This document shows positions 1-5,482 of a stretch of 5,552 bases of DNA, one piece after another. A model generated the notes under the pieces. It was given only the letters and a program-made list of their open reading frames with translations. It was not told where the DNA came from and did not search any database. The position numbers and the translations under genes are program-made. The first letter of the stretch is position 1, and each line of letters begins with the position of its first letter. The stretch covers positions 1 through 5,552 of the forward strand of contig DATLZB010000116.1 in NCBI GenBank assembly GCA_035574175.1, given 5' to 3'. This DNA comes from DATLZB01 sp035574175 (lineage in GTDB: Bacteria > Pseudomonadota > Alphaproteobacteria > Rhizobiales > Hyphomicrobiaceae).

Positions 1-98
1 TATGTGATACGGCGGCCTTCCACCTCGACCGTCCGCACGCCGCGAAAACGCGCGGCGAGCAGCGTCTCGCGCTGCGCCATCAGCTCTTCGAGGGTCAT
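1..98 (-). CDS. gpW-like phage head-tail joining protein, N-terminal fragment
   Basis: Only the first 32 codons are present; the gene runs off the left edge. The peptide begins MTLEELMAQRETLLAARFRG and continues with an RTVEVEGR stretch: an amphipathic helix followed by a beta-like segment. This is the pattern I know from small gpW-like head-tail adaptors that follow GpA-type large terminases in alphaproteobacterial prophages. Such proteins plug the portal vertex after packaging and provide the tail attachment surface. The ATG at 98 lies 6 nt after the terminase stop codon (105-107), so the two are almost certainly co-transcribed and probably translationally coupled. The upstream bases CTGAGCTGAG give only a weak ribosome binding site. 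The expected downstream neighbour, outside the window, is a lambda-type portal protein. The family call rests on the N-terminus and gene order only. Confidence 0.72.
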   Translation of the reverse strand, partial: MTLEELMAQRETLLAARFRGVRTVEVEGRRIT

Positions 99-104
99 GG
101 GGAC

Positions 105-2105
105 TCAGCTCAGGTAGCTCGACCGAAACACGCGTCGGCCGTGGCGCTTAGGCCCGCGTCGGACCACGCCGGCGACCGGTCGTGCTTGCGCATCGGAGGC
201 CCCATCGGGCGCAACCTGATCGGACCCATCCTGTGAGTTCCGGCCCTCATCGCCGTCCGCGGCCGCGCCCACTTGCCTCTCCAGATCGCGCCAGGTGGCT
301 TCCGTCCAGCGATCCGCCCCCGCAATCCAGGCGGCGGCCCGCGCATAGACGCGGCAATCGAGCGCCTCGTTGCGCTCGCGCAGCTTCTGCCATTCGAGGC
401 GGGTGAAACCGCGCTTGGTCCTGACGGTGACGAGCTGCTCGGCCACGAGCTGCTTGGCCCATTCGGCCTCGACGGCGCGCGGCAGATGCACGTAGCCCGC
501 GGGGAAGGTCGCGCCCGCGGCAAGCTCCTCATCGGTCGGTGCGGCAAGGCGCAAGAAGCGGTAGGTCTCGCTCTTGAAGGTGGCGACCGCCACCGTCCAC
601 AGGCGCGCGCCGCGGCGCAGCTTCCGGCCGCCTTCGGTGACGTCGACATGGGTTGGGCCGATGACCGGCGCCGCGCGATTGAACCCCTCGACCCCCTTGA
701 GCGGCGCGACCAGAGCATGACCGACCTTGCGAGCCCAGGCGTAGACGGCAGGAGCCTCGTAGCCGGTGTCGATGCCGAGCTTGGCAAGGCCGAGCCGGGC
801 CCCACGCGCATGCGGCCACGTGCGATTGAGAAGCGCCGATAGCCTCGCCCAGGCTTCGGCGCGCTCAGGCCCGCCATCGATGACGAGTTGGTCGACGAGC
901 CAGCTCTCGAGGTCCCGCCCCCACGCCCAGACCGAGACCTCGATGCGGTCCTTCTGGACGTCGGCGCCCGCCGTCAGGAACAGGCCGCGGTCCGGGACGG
1001 TGCCGAGCGGCCAGGTCTCGCGCCGCTCATAGAGGCGCTGCCAGTCGGGCGCCTCGCCGGTCTCCACCCAGGTCTCGCCCAGCACGCCGTTCTTGAAGCT
1101 GCGCTTGGCCTCGTCGGTCGTCGCCGCTTCCCACAGCCGGGCGATGTTCTCCCAGGAGAGCCACCCGACCGGCGAATAGAGCGCCGAGATGTGGAAGCCG
1201 ATCGTGTCCGGATCCTGCGGCACGGCGGTAGGGCGCCACTCGCCGGCCGCGAGCATGGCCGTCTTGTGGTGTTCCTCGATCCGCCCCTCGCAGGATTCGC
1301 AGCGATAATGAGCGGTCGCGGGCTTGCCCTGCTCCCACCTCAGCCGCTCGAACTTGAACCACTGCATCGCCCCGCAGCGAGGACACGGCACGAAGTAGCG
1401 CCGCCGGTCGGAGGCCTCGTACTCGCGCTCGATCCGCGAGAGGCCATGAATGGTCGGCGTCGAGCCGATGAGCACCTTGGAACGCCACGAGAAGGTCCGC
1501 GTGCGGGCTTCCGCGAGCGCAACCGGGTCGCCTTCCTCGTCGGCCGAGGGCGGATAGGCATCCACCTCGTCGAGGAACAGATACCGCGCCGGCATCGAGC
1601 GCAAGCCGACGGCGCTGTTCGCTCCGGTGATGACCAAAAGTCCGGCCGGGAACTCCTTCGACAGCACCGTGTTGCCGGCATCGCGCGAGCGCGCGGGCTT
1701 GACCCGCTCGCGCAAGGCCGGGCTCTCGGCGATCAGCGGATCGAGGCGCTGGCGCGAAAAACGCTTGGCGAGCTCGACCGTGGGCTGCACTGCGAGCATC
1801 GGCCCGGGCGCATGGTGGATGCAAAAGCCGATCCAGTTGTTGCCGGCCTCGGTGAAGCCCACTTGCGCCGACTTCATCACCACCACGCGGCGCGCGGGAT
1901 GGATGGGCGAGAGCGCATCCATGATCGCGCGCATATAGGGCGTGCGGTCGGTGCGGTAGCGGCCGGGCTCGGCCGAGGCGCGCGGGCTCAGGACCCGATG
2001 CCGGTCGGCCCATTCGGAGACGGTGAGTGCCGGATCGGGCGCAAGGCCCGCGCGCCAGCCTTGCCACAGCTCTTCCGCCCCGTCGAAGGCAAAAAGATCA
2101 TCCAA
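105..2105 (-). CDS. Phage terminase large subunit, GpA family (packaging ATPase and nuclease)
   Basis: This 666-residue protein is the motor that cuts concatemeric phage DNA and drives it into the prohead. Visible ATPase features are a Walker A-like MKSAQVGFTE (77-86), Walker B YLFLDEVD (175-182, acidic D179/E180) and a coupling-type GSTPT (214-218). A zinc-ribbon-like pair, CPRC (241-244) and CESC (269-272), sits between the ATPase and nuclease parts. Probable metal-binding acids of the RNase H-like nuclease are D382 in AGADVQ, D446 in LGIDTGYE and D583 in ALDCRVY. Residues about 605-650 look disordered, and the tail is basic and ends RSSYLS. Length is normal for the family. The start must be the TTG at 2105: the frame is closed by TGA at 2124-2126, no ATG or GTG lies between, and the conserved N-terminus (LTVSEWADRHR, residues 28-38) begins soon after. 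No clear ribosome binding site precedes it. It lies between the probable small subunit and the gpW-like gene. Confidence 0.96.
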   Translation of the reverse strand: MDDLFAFDGAEELWQGWRAGLAPDPALTVSEWADRHRVLSPRASAEPGRYRTDRTPYMRAIMDALSPIHPARRVVVMKSAQVGFTEAGNNWIGFCIHHAPGPMLAVQPTVELAKRFSRQRLDPLIAESPALRERVKPARSRDAGNTVLSKEFPAGLLVITGANSAVGLRSMPARYLFLDEVDAYPPSADEEGDPVALAEARTRTFSWRSKVLIGSTPTIHGLSRIEREYEASDRRRYFVPCPRCGAMQWFKFERLRWEQGKPATAHYRCESCEGRIEEHHKTAMLAAGEWRPTAVPQDPDTIGFHISALYSPVGWLSWENIARLWEAATTDEAKRSFKNGVLGETWVETGEAPDWQRLYERRETWPLGTVPDRGLFLTAGADVQKDRIEVSVWAWGRDLESWLVDQLVIDGGPERAEAWARLSALLNRTWPHARGARLGLAKLGIDTGYEAPAVYAWARKVGHALVAPLKGVEGFNRAAPVIGPTHVDVTEGGRKLRRGARLWTVAVATFKSETYRFLRLAAPTDEELAAGATFPAGYVHLPRAVEAEWAKQLVAEQLVTVRTKRGFTRLEWQKLRERNEALDCRVYARAAAWIAGADRWTEATWRDLERQVGAAADGDEGRNSQDGSDQVAPDGASDAQARPVAGVVRRGPKRHGRRVFRSSYLS

Positions 2106-2127
2106 CTGTGACCATTCGAAAAATCAC

Positions 2128-2149
2128 GACGGCGCTCGATCGAGCCGTC
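2128..2149 (-). terminator. Stem-loop with T run between terminase genes; possible weak terminator or attenuator
   Basis: Read on the minus strand, an imperfect hairpin (outer arm GACGG/CCGTC, inner CTC-GATC-GAG, two unpaired bases on one side) starts inside the stop codon of the small subunit gene. Four bases after the stem comes a run of five T (complement of 2119-2123). This is the general layout of an intrinsic terminator, but the two-base bulge and the delayed T run make it weak. Because the large terminase must still be expressed, partial termination or RNA processing is more likely than a full stop. Confidence 0.35.
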
Positions 2150-2705
2150 AGCCAAACTCCGGCTTCACCTCGGCGAGTTCAGCAAGATGGGCGCGGACAC
2201 GGGCTTCGAGCGCCTGCTGCATCGCAGGTGCGCTTACACCGAGCTCGGCTGCCATCAGGGCCGCAACGCGAGCGGGCCAGTTCGCCCACGCATCACGCTC
2301 CTCGCGCGCAAGCCGGAACACGAGCGCGGTCGCCCGCGCCCGGTCGATGAGCGCGCCGCGGCGCTCCTGCAGCTTGAGGCGCGCCAGGTGCGCCTTGGCA
2401 ATCTCGTGCGCCGTGCGCGCCTGCACGAAGGTGACGTTGCCGCCCGCAGGGAGCCCCTGCTCCTTCAGCGTCTCGCGCACCGAGCCGAGCGCCGAGTCCG
2501 GGACCGGCGCGAGGCGCGCCGACTTACCCGATTGCGCGCGCCGCTTGCTCGGATCGGTCGTGGCAGTCCGCCGAAGGTCGGACGCCTGGGCGTCGATCGA
2601 GCCATCGGGGAACAGGACGAGCCTTCCCGCGGCGCGCGCCTTCTGCACGGCGCCGCGCGAGATGCCGGCATGGGCCGCATATTGCCGCTCGCTCATCCCC
2701 TGCAT
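2148..2705 (-). CDS. Probable terminase small subunit / DNA packaging adaptor
   Basis: A 185-residue protein placed just upstream of the large terminase, where the small subunit normally lies. The small subunit binds the phage packaging site and hands DNA to the large subunit. Residues 4-45 (MSERQYAAHAGISRGAVQKA and following) read as a helix-turn-helix of the Nu1/MerR-like kind, with a short wing around LVLFPDGSID. Residues about 95-150 are long charged helices (QARTAHEIAKAHLARLKLQE) suited to oligomerisation. I chose the ATG at 2705, which has ACAGG about 9 nt upstream. The ATG at 2696 (182 residues) is nearly as good. A TTG at 2741 is open in the same frame but lies inside an inverted repeat (2738-2772) and adds residues that do not look conserved. 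The gap to the large terminase start is 42 nt. Homologues are often annotated only as phage or hypothetical proteins, so the role is inferred from position and the DNA-binding motif. Confidence 0.75.
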   Translation of the reverse strand: MQGMSERQYAAHAGISRGAVQKARAAGRLVLFPDGSIDAQASDLRRTATTDPSKRRAQSGKSARLAPVPDSALGSVRETLKEQGLPAGGNVTFVQARTAHEIAKAHLARLKLQERRGALIDRARATALVFRLAREERDAWANWPARVAALMAAELGVSAPAMQQALEARVRAHLAELAEVKPEFG

Positions 2706-2737
2706 GGCCGTTGCCTGTAACCAATGCCCGATGACGA

Positions 2738-2772
2738 GCAAAGCCGCCGGTCTTGGTGGACGGCGGCTTTGC
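2738..2772 (-). terminator. Perfect 12-bp inverted repeat, likely transcription terminator or processing hairpin
   Basis: GCAAAGCCGCCG (2738-2749) and its exact reverse complement (2761-2772) enclose an 11-nt loop. The GC-rich core is flanked by AAA/TTT, so a transcript from either strand ends its stem with UUU. It lies 31 nt beyond the stop codon of the DUF3489-type gene (2804-2806) and upstream of the small terminase gene. The T tract is only three bases and sits inside the stem, so termination strength is uncertain. I see no obvious promoter between it and the small terminase start. Confidence 0.6.
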
Positions 2773-2803
2773 CCTGGCCGAGATAAAGCGACGCGGTGCC
2801 TTG

Positions 2804-3406
2804 TTAGGCTATGCGATAGACCCGTCCGCGCCCATCCTGCTTCTCCGAGATCACGTTGAGGCCGAGCTTCCTCTTGAGCGCTCCGGCGATCGCCCCGCGC
2901 ACCGTGTGCGCCTGCCAGTCGAAGGCTGTCACGATCTCCTCGATGGTTGCGCCCTCGCGGCGCTTGAGCATCTCGATCAGCTTGGCCTGCTTGCTGTCGG
3001 CCCGCGCGTGCAAAGTCTTCTTCTCCTTGGCCTCATTTTTCTTGCGTGTCTGGCGCGGGCTCAAGGCTTTGCCGCCGGGCCCGCCTGCCTCGGCATTCTT
3101 TCCCGTCGACGCTGTCGCCGCACTCGCGTCTTTGGCGACTCGCTGCAAATCAGCAGCGGCGATCCCGAGCACCTCGTAGGCGTCCGGCGTTGCGCGCAGC
3201 GTCAGTCGCCCGCGCGTCCGGTGTTCCCGCCAAACGGTGTCCTCGCGCTTGGCCTCAACCTCCTCGATCAGACCCTTCTTGAGGAGGCTCGCGAGCACCT
3301 TGGCGGCAGCACCGCCCGGAAGCTTGAGAGGAAGCGGATAGACGTTGGCGTCCGGCCGCTGGCAGGCGGCCGAAAGCACGACGAGCTGCGGATCGGAGAG
3401 TGCCAT
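2804..3406 (-). CDS. DUF3489 domain-containing protein, probable DNA-binding protein
   Basis: A 200-residue protein in three parts. Residues 1-82 look like a winged-helix domain (a helix from ALSDPQLVVLSAACQ, then KVLASLLKKGLIEEV and a beta wing RGRLTLRATPDAYEVLG). Residues about 88-138 form a linker rich in Ala, Gly and Lys, with the basic patch SPRQTRKKNEAKEKK. Residues 139-200 match my memory of DUF3489: SKQAKLIEMLKRREGATIEEIVTAFDWQAHTVRGAIAGALKRKLGL and a wing ending GRGRVYRIA. The second domain also reads as a winged helix-turn-helix. A regulatory or DNA-binding role is an inference; no function is established that I know of. The ATG at 3406 has a textbook AAGGAG (3414-3419) at 7 nt spacing, so it is preferred over an in-frame upstream start at 3505 that would run through a strong hairpin. 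Inverted repeats flank the gene on both sides, suggesting its message may be processed or terminated separately. Confidence 0.88.
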   Translation of the reverse strand: MALSDPQLVVLSAACQRPDANVYPLPLKLPGGAAAKVLASLLKKGLIEEVEAKREDTVWREHRTRGRLTLRATPDAYEVLGIAAADLQRVAKDASAATASTGKNAEAGGPGGKALSPRQTRKKNEAKEKKTLHARADSKQAKLIEMLKRREGATIEEIVTAFDWQAHTVRGAIAGALKRKLGLNVISEKQDGRGRVYRIA

Positions 3407-3413
3407 GATGAGG

Positions 3414-3419
3414 CTCCTT
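3414..3419 (-). promoter_or_regulatory. Ribosome binding site deciding the DUF3489 gene start
   Basis: Minus-strand AAGGAG, 7 nt before the ATG at 3406. It is the strongest Shine-Dalgarno match among the genes here and rules out the longer upstream start at 3505. Confidence 0.85.
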
Positions 3420-3455
3420 GCGTAGACGGGCAGCGACCATCGCGGCCCTTCTACT

Positions 3456-3496
3456 GCCTCAAGCCCCGCTCGCGCCGCGCGACGCGGGGCTGAGGC
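3456..3496 (-). repeat. Large GC-rich inverted repeat between the 104-residue protein and DUF3489 genes
   Basis: GCCTC plus AGCCCCGC (3456-3460 and 3462-3469) pair with GCGGGGCT plus GAGGC (3484-3491 and 3492-3496), giving a 13-bp stem with a single bulged A at 3461. The loop (3470-3483) contains CGCG repeats that can form a small extra stem. It lies 18 nt after the stop codon of the 104-residue gene. No T run follows on the minus strand, so this is a terminator without a tail, an RNA processing or stability element, or a protein-binding site. The 108-nt gap between the two genes holds nothing else I can support. Confidence 0.6.
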
Positions 3497-3514
3497 GGGA
3501 GGCAATGCAAAGGA

Positions 3515-3829
3515 TCAGGCAGTCCTGGCTTCGCGAACCGCCTGCTCGAACCACTTGCGCCAGCCACGATCGGCAAAGCGCGCCATGATGTGGTTCTCGA
3601 TTGCCTCTCGGCTCACCGGCCCGCCCCGAATGAAGCTCAAATCGTCGGCGAGGTGCCGCCCGAAGCGGGCGTCCAGCAGCCCGCGCACCTGCTCGGGCGT
3701 CAGATCGAAAGCCGTCGCTAGAGCATCGCTTGCTGCTTCCCAGGCCATGGCCTGGTCGTAACCATTGTGGCCGCAGGTACCCCAGAAGCCCCAGGCTTCA
3801 TTGGCGGTCGGAAGGATTGTCCTGGTCAT
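3515..3829 (-). CDS. Conserved phage-associated hypothetical protein, 104 residues
   Basis: I do not know a function for this gene. The N-terminus MTRTILPTANEAWGFWGT and the middle block LTPEQVRGLLDARFGRHLADDL (residues 43-64) resemble small unnamed proteins I associate with alphaproteobacterial prophage and plasmid regions. That resemblance supports a real gene but gives no role. It has several Trp residues, no signal peptide and no membrane segment, so it is probably cytoplasmic and largely helical. Three ATGs lie close together in frame (3841, 3835, 3829). Only the one at 3829 has a usable ribosome binding site, GGAG at 3836-3839 with 6 nt spacing, so I start there. It is separated by 76 nt from the membrane protein gene upstream and by 108 nt with a strong hairpin from the DUF3489 gene downstream. 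Confidence 0.8.
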   Translation of the reverse strand: MTRTILPTANEAWGFWGTCGHNGYDQAMAWEAASDALATAFDLTPEQVRGLLDARFGRHLADDLSFIRGGPVSREAIENHIMARFADRGWRKWFEQAVREARTA

Positions 3830-3835
3830 CGCCAT

Positions 3836-3839
3836 CTCC
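3836..3839 (-). promoter_or_regulatory. Ribosome binding site deciding the start of the 104-residue gene
   Basis: Minus-strand GGAG, 6 nt before the ATG at 3829. The two ATGs further upstream (3835 and 3841) have no properly spaced match, so the shortest reading is preferred. Confidence 0.6.
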
Positions 3840-3892
3840 ATCGTGATGGCGTCATGAAGGCGTTGCTCGCCACAGGAGCCAAGCGATTAAAC

Positions 3893-3907
3893 AGCAATTT
3901 GATTGCT
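3893..3907. repeat. Short AT-rich inverted repeat at the end of the membrane protein gene
   Basis: AGCAAT, a 3-nt spacer TTG, then ATTGCT: a perfect 6-bp inverted repeat overlapping the stop codon (3906-3908) of the membrane protein gene. The surrounding 40 bases are clearly richer in A and T than the rest of the window. On the minus strand the stem is followed by GTTTAATC, so it could be a weak hairpin terminator, or the site could bind a dimeric protein. Nothing else is evident in the gap 3830-3905. Confidence 0.35.
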
Positions 3908-4181
3908 ATAATCGGCCCCTTTTGATTGTTTCCTGATCGGAATGGCGGATAAGCGCGAATCGTTCACGGCGGACGCGCCAAGCCTCGAACACGCGGCGCA
4001 GCATATACGAGCGCAGCACGGACACGCCGGTGAACGCCGCGCCGATGGCCAGGTTCTCAGGAAGACTCGCCTTGATTCCGAACAGCGGGAACACGATCAC
4101 CTGCGTCGCAAGCGCGAGAAGATAGCCGACCGCAACATTGGCGATCGACTCGGCGAGCGACATGAAGCGGCTTTGCTTCAT
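3906..4181 (-). CDS. Small two-span membrane protein, DUF7220-like
   Basis: A 91-residue protein with two hydrophobic segments: about 12-35 (ESIANVAVGYLLALATQVIV and on into FPLFG) and 43-60 (NLAIGAAFTGVSVLRSYM). They are joined by a short polar turn and followed by a strongly basic tail (LRRVFEAWRVRRERF). By the positive-inside rule both ends should face the cytoplasm. The opening MKQSRFMSLAESIANVAVGY is typical of a family I recall as DUF7220, common in alphaproteobacterial prophages and without known function. It is not an obvious holin, since it comes well before the head genes and no lysis gene is beside it. Its ATG overlaps the methyltransferase stop codon as ATGA (4178-4181), with GGAAG (4189-4193) at 7 nt spacing inside the upstream gene, so the two are translationally coupled. 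The last codons enter an AT-rich patch. Confidence 0.83.
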   Translation of the reverse strand: MKQSRFMSLAESIANVAVGYLLALATQVIVFPLFGIKASLPENLAIGAAFTGVSVLRSYMLRRVFEAWRVRRERFALIRHSDQETIKRGRL

Positions 4182-5482
4182 GGTGCCGCTTCCACCGTCT
4201 TGATCTCGTCCAAGCTGCGCTTGTCAGCCTCACGGACGGCCTTGCCGCCGGCGAAGCGCTGCCACCGTTCCACGATCACGTCGCAGTAGCGCGGGTCGAT
4301 CTCCAGCGCGAGGCAGACGCGTCCCGTATTCTCAGCCGCGATGATCGTGGTGCCGCTGCCGGCGAACGGCTCGTAGACCAAATCGCCGCGTTTGCTGTTG
4401 TTGACGATCGGCCGGCGCATGCACTCAACCGACTTCTGCGTGCCATGCGCCGTTGCCTCGTCCTCGTTGCCGGAGTGGCCAATCTGCCAGACGGTCGATT
4501 GATCGCGGGCGCCCTGCCAGTGTCCGTTCGCGCCCTTGCGCACGGCATAGAAGCACGGCTCGTGCTGCCAGTGATAGTCGCCCCGGCCGAGCACGAAGCG
4601 CGGCTTCACCCAGATGATCTGCGAACGGACTTGGAAACCACAGGCCTCCAGGCTCTCGGCGACGGCACGCGCATGCACGCCCGCATGCCAAACGTAAGCG
4701 ACCTCGCCCGGGAACAGTGCCCAGGCTTCGCGCCAATCGGCGCGATCGTCGTTTGTCACCTTCCCGGTTCGTGCGGTAGCCGACACGCCCGCTTCGTTGC
4801 GCCAGGCCGGATCGTACTCGACACCGTAAGGCGGGTCGCTCACCATCAAATGTGGAACGGCTCCGGCCAGCAGTTTGCCGACATCGGCCGCCTGGGTTGC
4901 GTCGCCGCACAGCAGGCGATGCGGCCCAAGCAGCCAAAGGTCGCCGGGCCGCGTGACCGCCTGGGCGGGCGGTTCGGGGACCTCGTCCTCTTCCTCAGGC
5001 GCTCCGCCCGCATCGAGTCCGTCGAGCAAGCGGTCGAGTTCGTCCTCGCCGAAGCCGAGGAGATCGAGATCGACCCCGTCCTCCTTAAGACGCGCCACCT
5101 CCGCGGCCAGCAGCGCCTCGTCCCAGCTTGCGTTGAGGGCGATCTGGTTGTCCGCGATCCGGAAGGCGCGCGCTTGTGCTTCGGTCAGATGACCGAGGCG
5201 GATGACCGGCACATCGTCGAGCCCAAGCCGCCGCGCCGCCAGCAGCCGGCCGTGGCCCGCGATCAGCACGCCGCGCTCGTCCACGAGGCACGGCACGTTG
5301 AAGCCGAAGGCGGCGATCGAGCCGGCGATCTGCGCGATCTGTTCCTCGGGGTGCGTGCGCGCGTTGGCCGCATACGGCAGGAGCCGCTCGATGGGCCAGC
5401 GCTCGACCTGCAGCGCATCAGTCGGCCGCAAGGTCGATGCCGCGTCGCCTCGCGACCGCTTCGAAGTCTTGCCTTTCGCCAT
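4178..5482 (-). CDS. ParB-like domain fused to a class beta DNA methyltransferase
   Basis: A 434-residue protein that should transfer a methyl group from S-adenosylmethionine to the exocyclic amino group of a DNA base. Residues about 26-115 form a ParB/sulfiredoxin-like domain (WPIERLLPYAANARTHPEEQ; box II-like GVLIAGHGRLLAARRLG at 71-87). An acidic linker EEEDEVPEPP (163-172) leads to the catalytic half. The catalytic DPPY lies at 216-219 and the SAM-binding FAGSGTT at 373-379. The order DPPY, recognition region, FAGSG is that of class beta enzymes such as CcrM, and DPPY favours N6-adenine, although N4-cytosine cannot be excluded. HGTQKSVECM (346-355) is a family hallmark. All key residues are present, so it is probably active. 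The target sequence cannot be read from the protein. The ATG at 5482 has a poor ribosome binding site and lies inside the preceding gene, suggesting coupled translation. It could be a protective or regulatory phage modification enzyme. Confidence 0.93.
   Translation of the reverse strand: MAKGKTSKRSRGDAASTLRPTDALQVERWPIERLLPYAANARTHPEEQIAQIAGSIAAFGFNVPCLVDERGVLIAGHGRLLAARRLGLDDVPVIRLGHLTEAQARAFRIADNQIALNASWDEALLAAEVARLKEDGVDLDLLGFGEDELDRLLDGLDAGGAPEEEDEVPEPPAQAVTRPGDLWLLGPHRLLCGDATQAADVGKLLAGAVPHLMVSDPPYGVEYDPAWRNEAGVSATARTGKVTNDDRADWREAWALFPGEVAYVWHAGVHARAVAESLEACGFQVRSQIIWVKPRFVLGRGDYHWQHEPCFYAVRKGANGHWQGARDQSTVWQIGHSGNEDEATAHGTQKSVECMRRPIVNNSKRGDLVYEPFAGSGTTIIAAENTGRVCLALEIDPRYCDVIVERWQRFAGGKAVREADKRSLDEIKTVEAAP

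Noticed and set aside
1027..2067. 346-codon open frame on the minus strand within the large terminase in another frame
   Set aside because: It is wholly contained in the terminase gene, has Arg/Ala-rich composition and no motif. There is no sign of a frameshifted second protein.
888..2111. 407-codon open frame on the plus strand opposite the large terminase
   Set aside because: The opposite strand encodes a complete GpA terminase with all motifs. The plus-strand translation is rich in Arg, Gly and His with no recognisable domain, as expected of a shadow frame in GC-rich DNA.
2706..2741. Upstream TTG start for the small terminase gene
   Set aside because: The extension lies partly within the perfect inverted repeat, lacks a ribosome binding site, and adds residues before the helix-turn-helix. 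ATG 2705 or 2696 fits better.
2023..2859. 278-codon open frame on the plus strand across the terminase gene junction
   Set aside because: It spans parts of two genes and the gap between them on the other strand. Its Arg/Ser/Ala-rich translation resembles nothing.
2753..3493. 246-codon open frame on the plus strand opposite the DUF3489 gene
   Set aside because: The minus strand has a recognisable protein with a strong ribosome binding site. The plus-strand frame runs through two hairpins and shows no domain.
3407..3505. Upstream start extending the DUF3489 protein by 33 residues
   Set aside because: It would translate through the 3456-3496 hairpin and ignore the AAGGAG placed 7 nt before the ATG at 3406.
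3907..3912. TATAAT on the plus strand, a perfect -10 match
   Set aside because: The position 17 nt upstream is CGATTA, not a -35 element, and no plus-strand gene follows. A chance match in an AT-rich patch is more likely.
3906..4181. The two-span membrane protein as a phage holin
   Set aside because: There is no endolysin or spanin gene beside it, its place before the packaging genes is unusual for lysis, and its sequence matches a general DUF7220-like pattern instead.
4425..4937. 170-codon open frame inside the methyltransferase gene
   Set aside because: It overlaps the catalytic region in a different frame, with Arg-rich translation and no motif.
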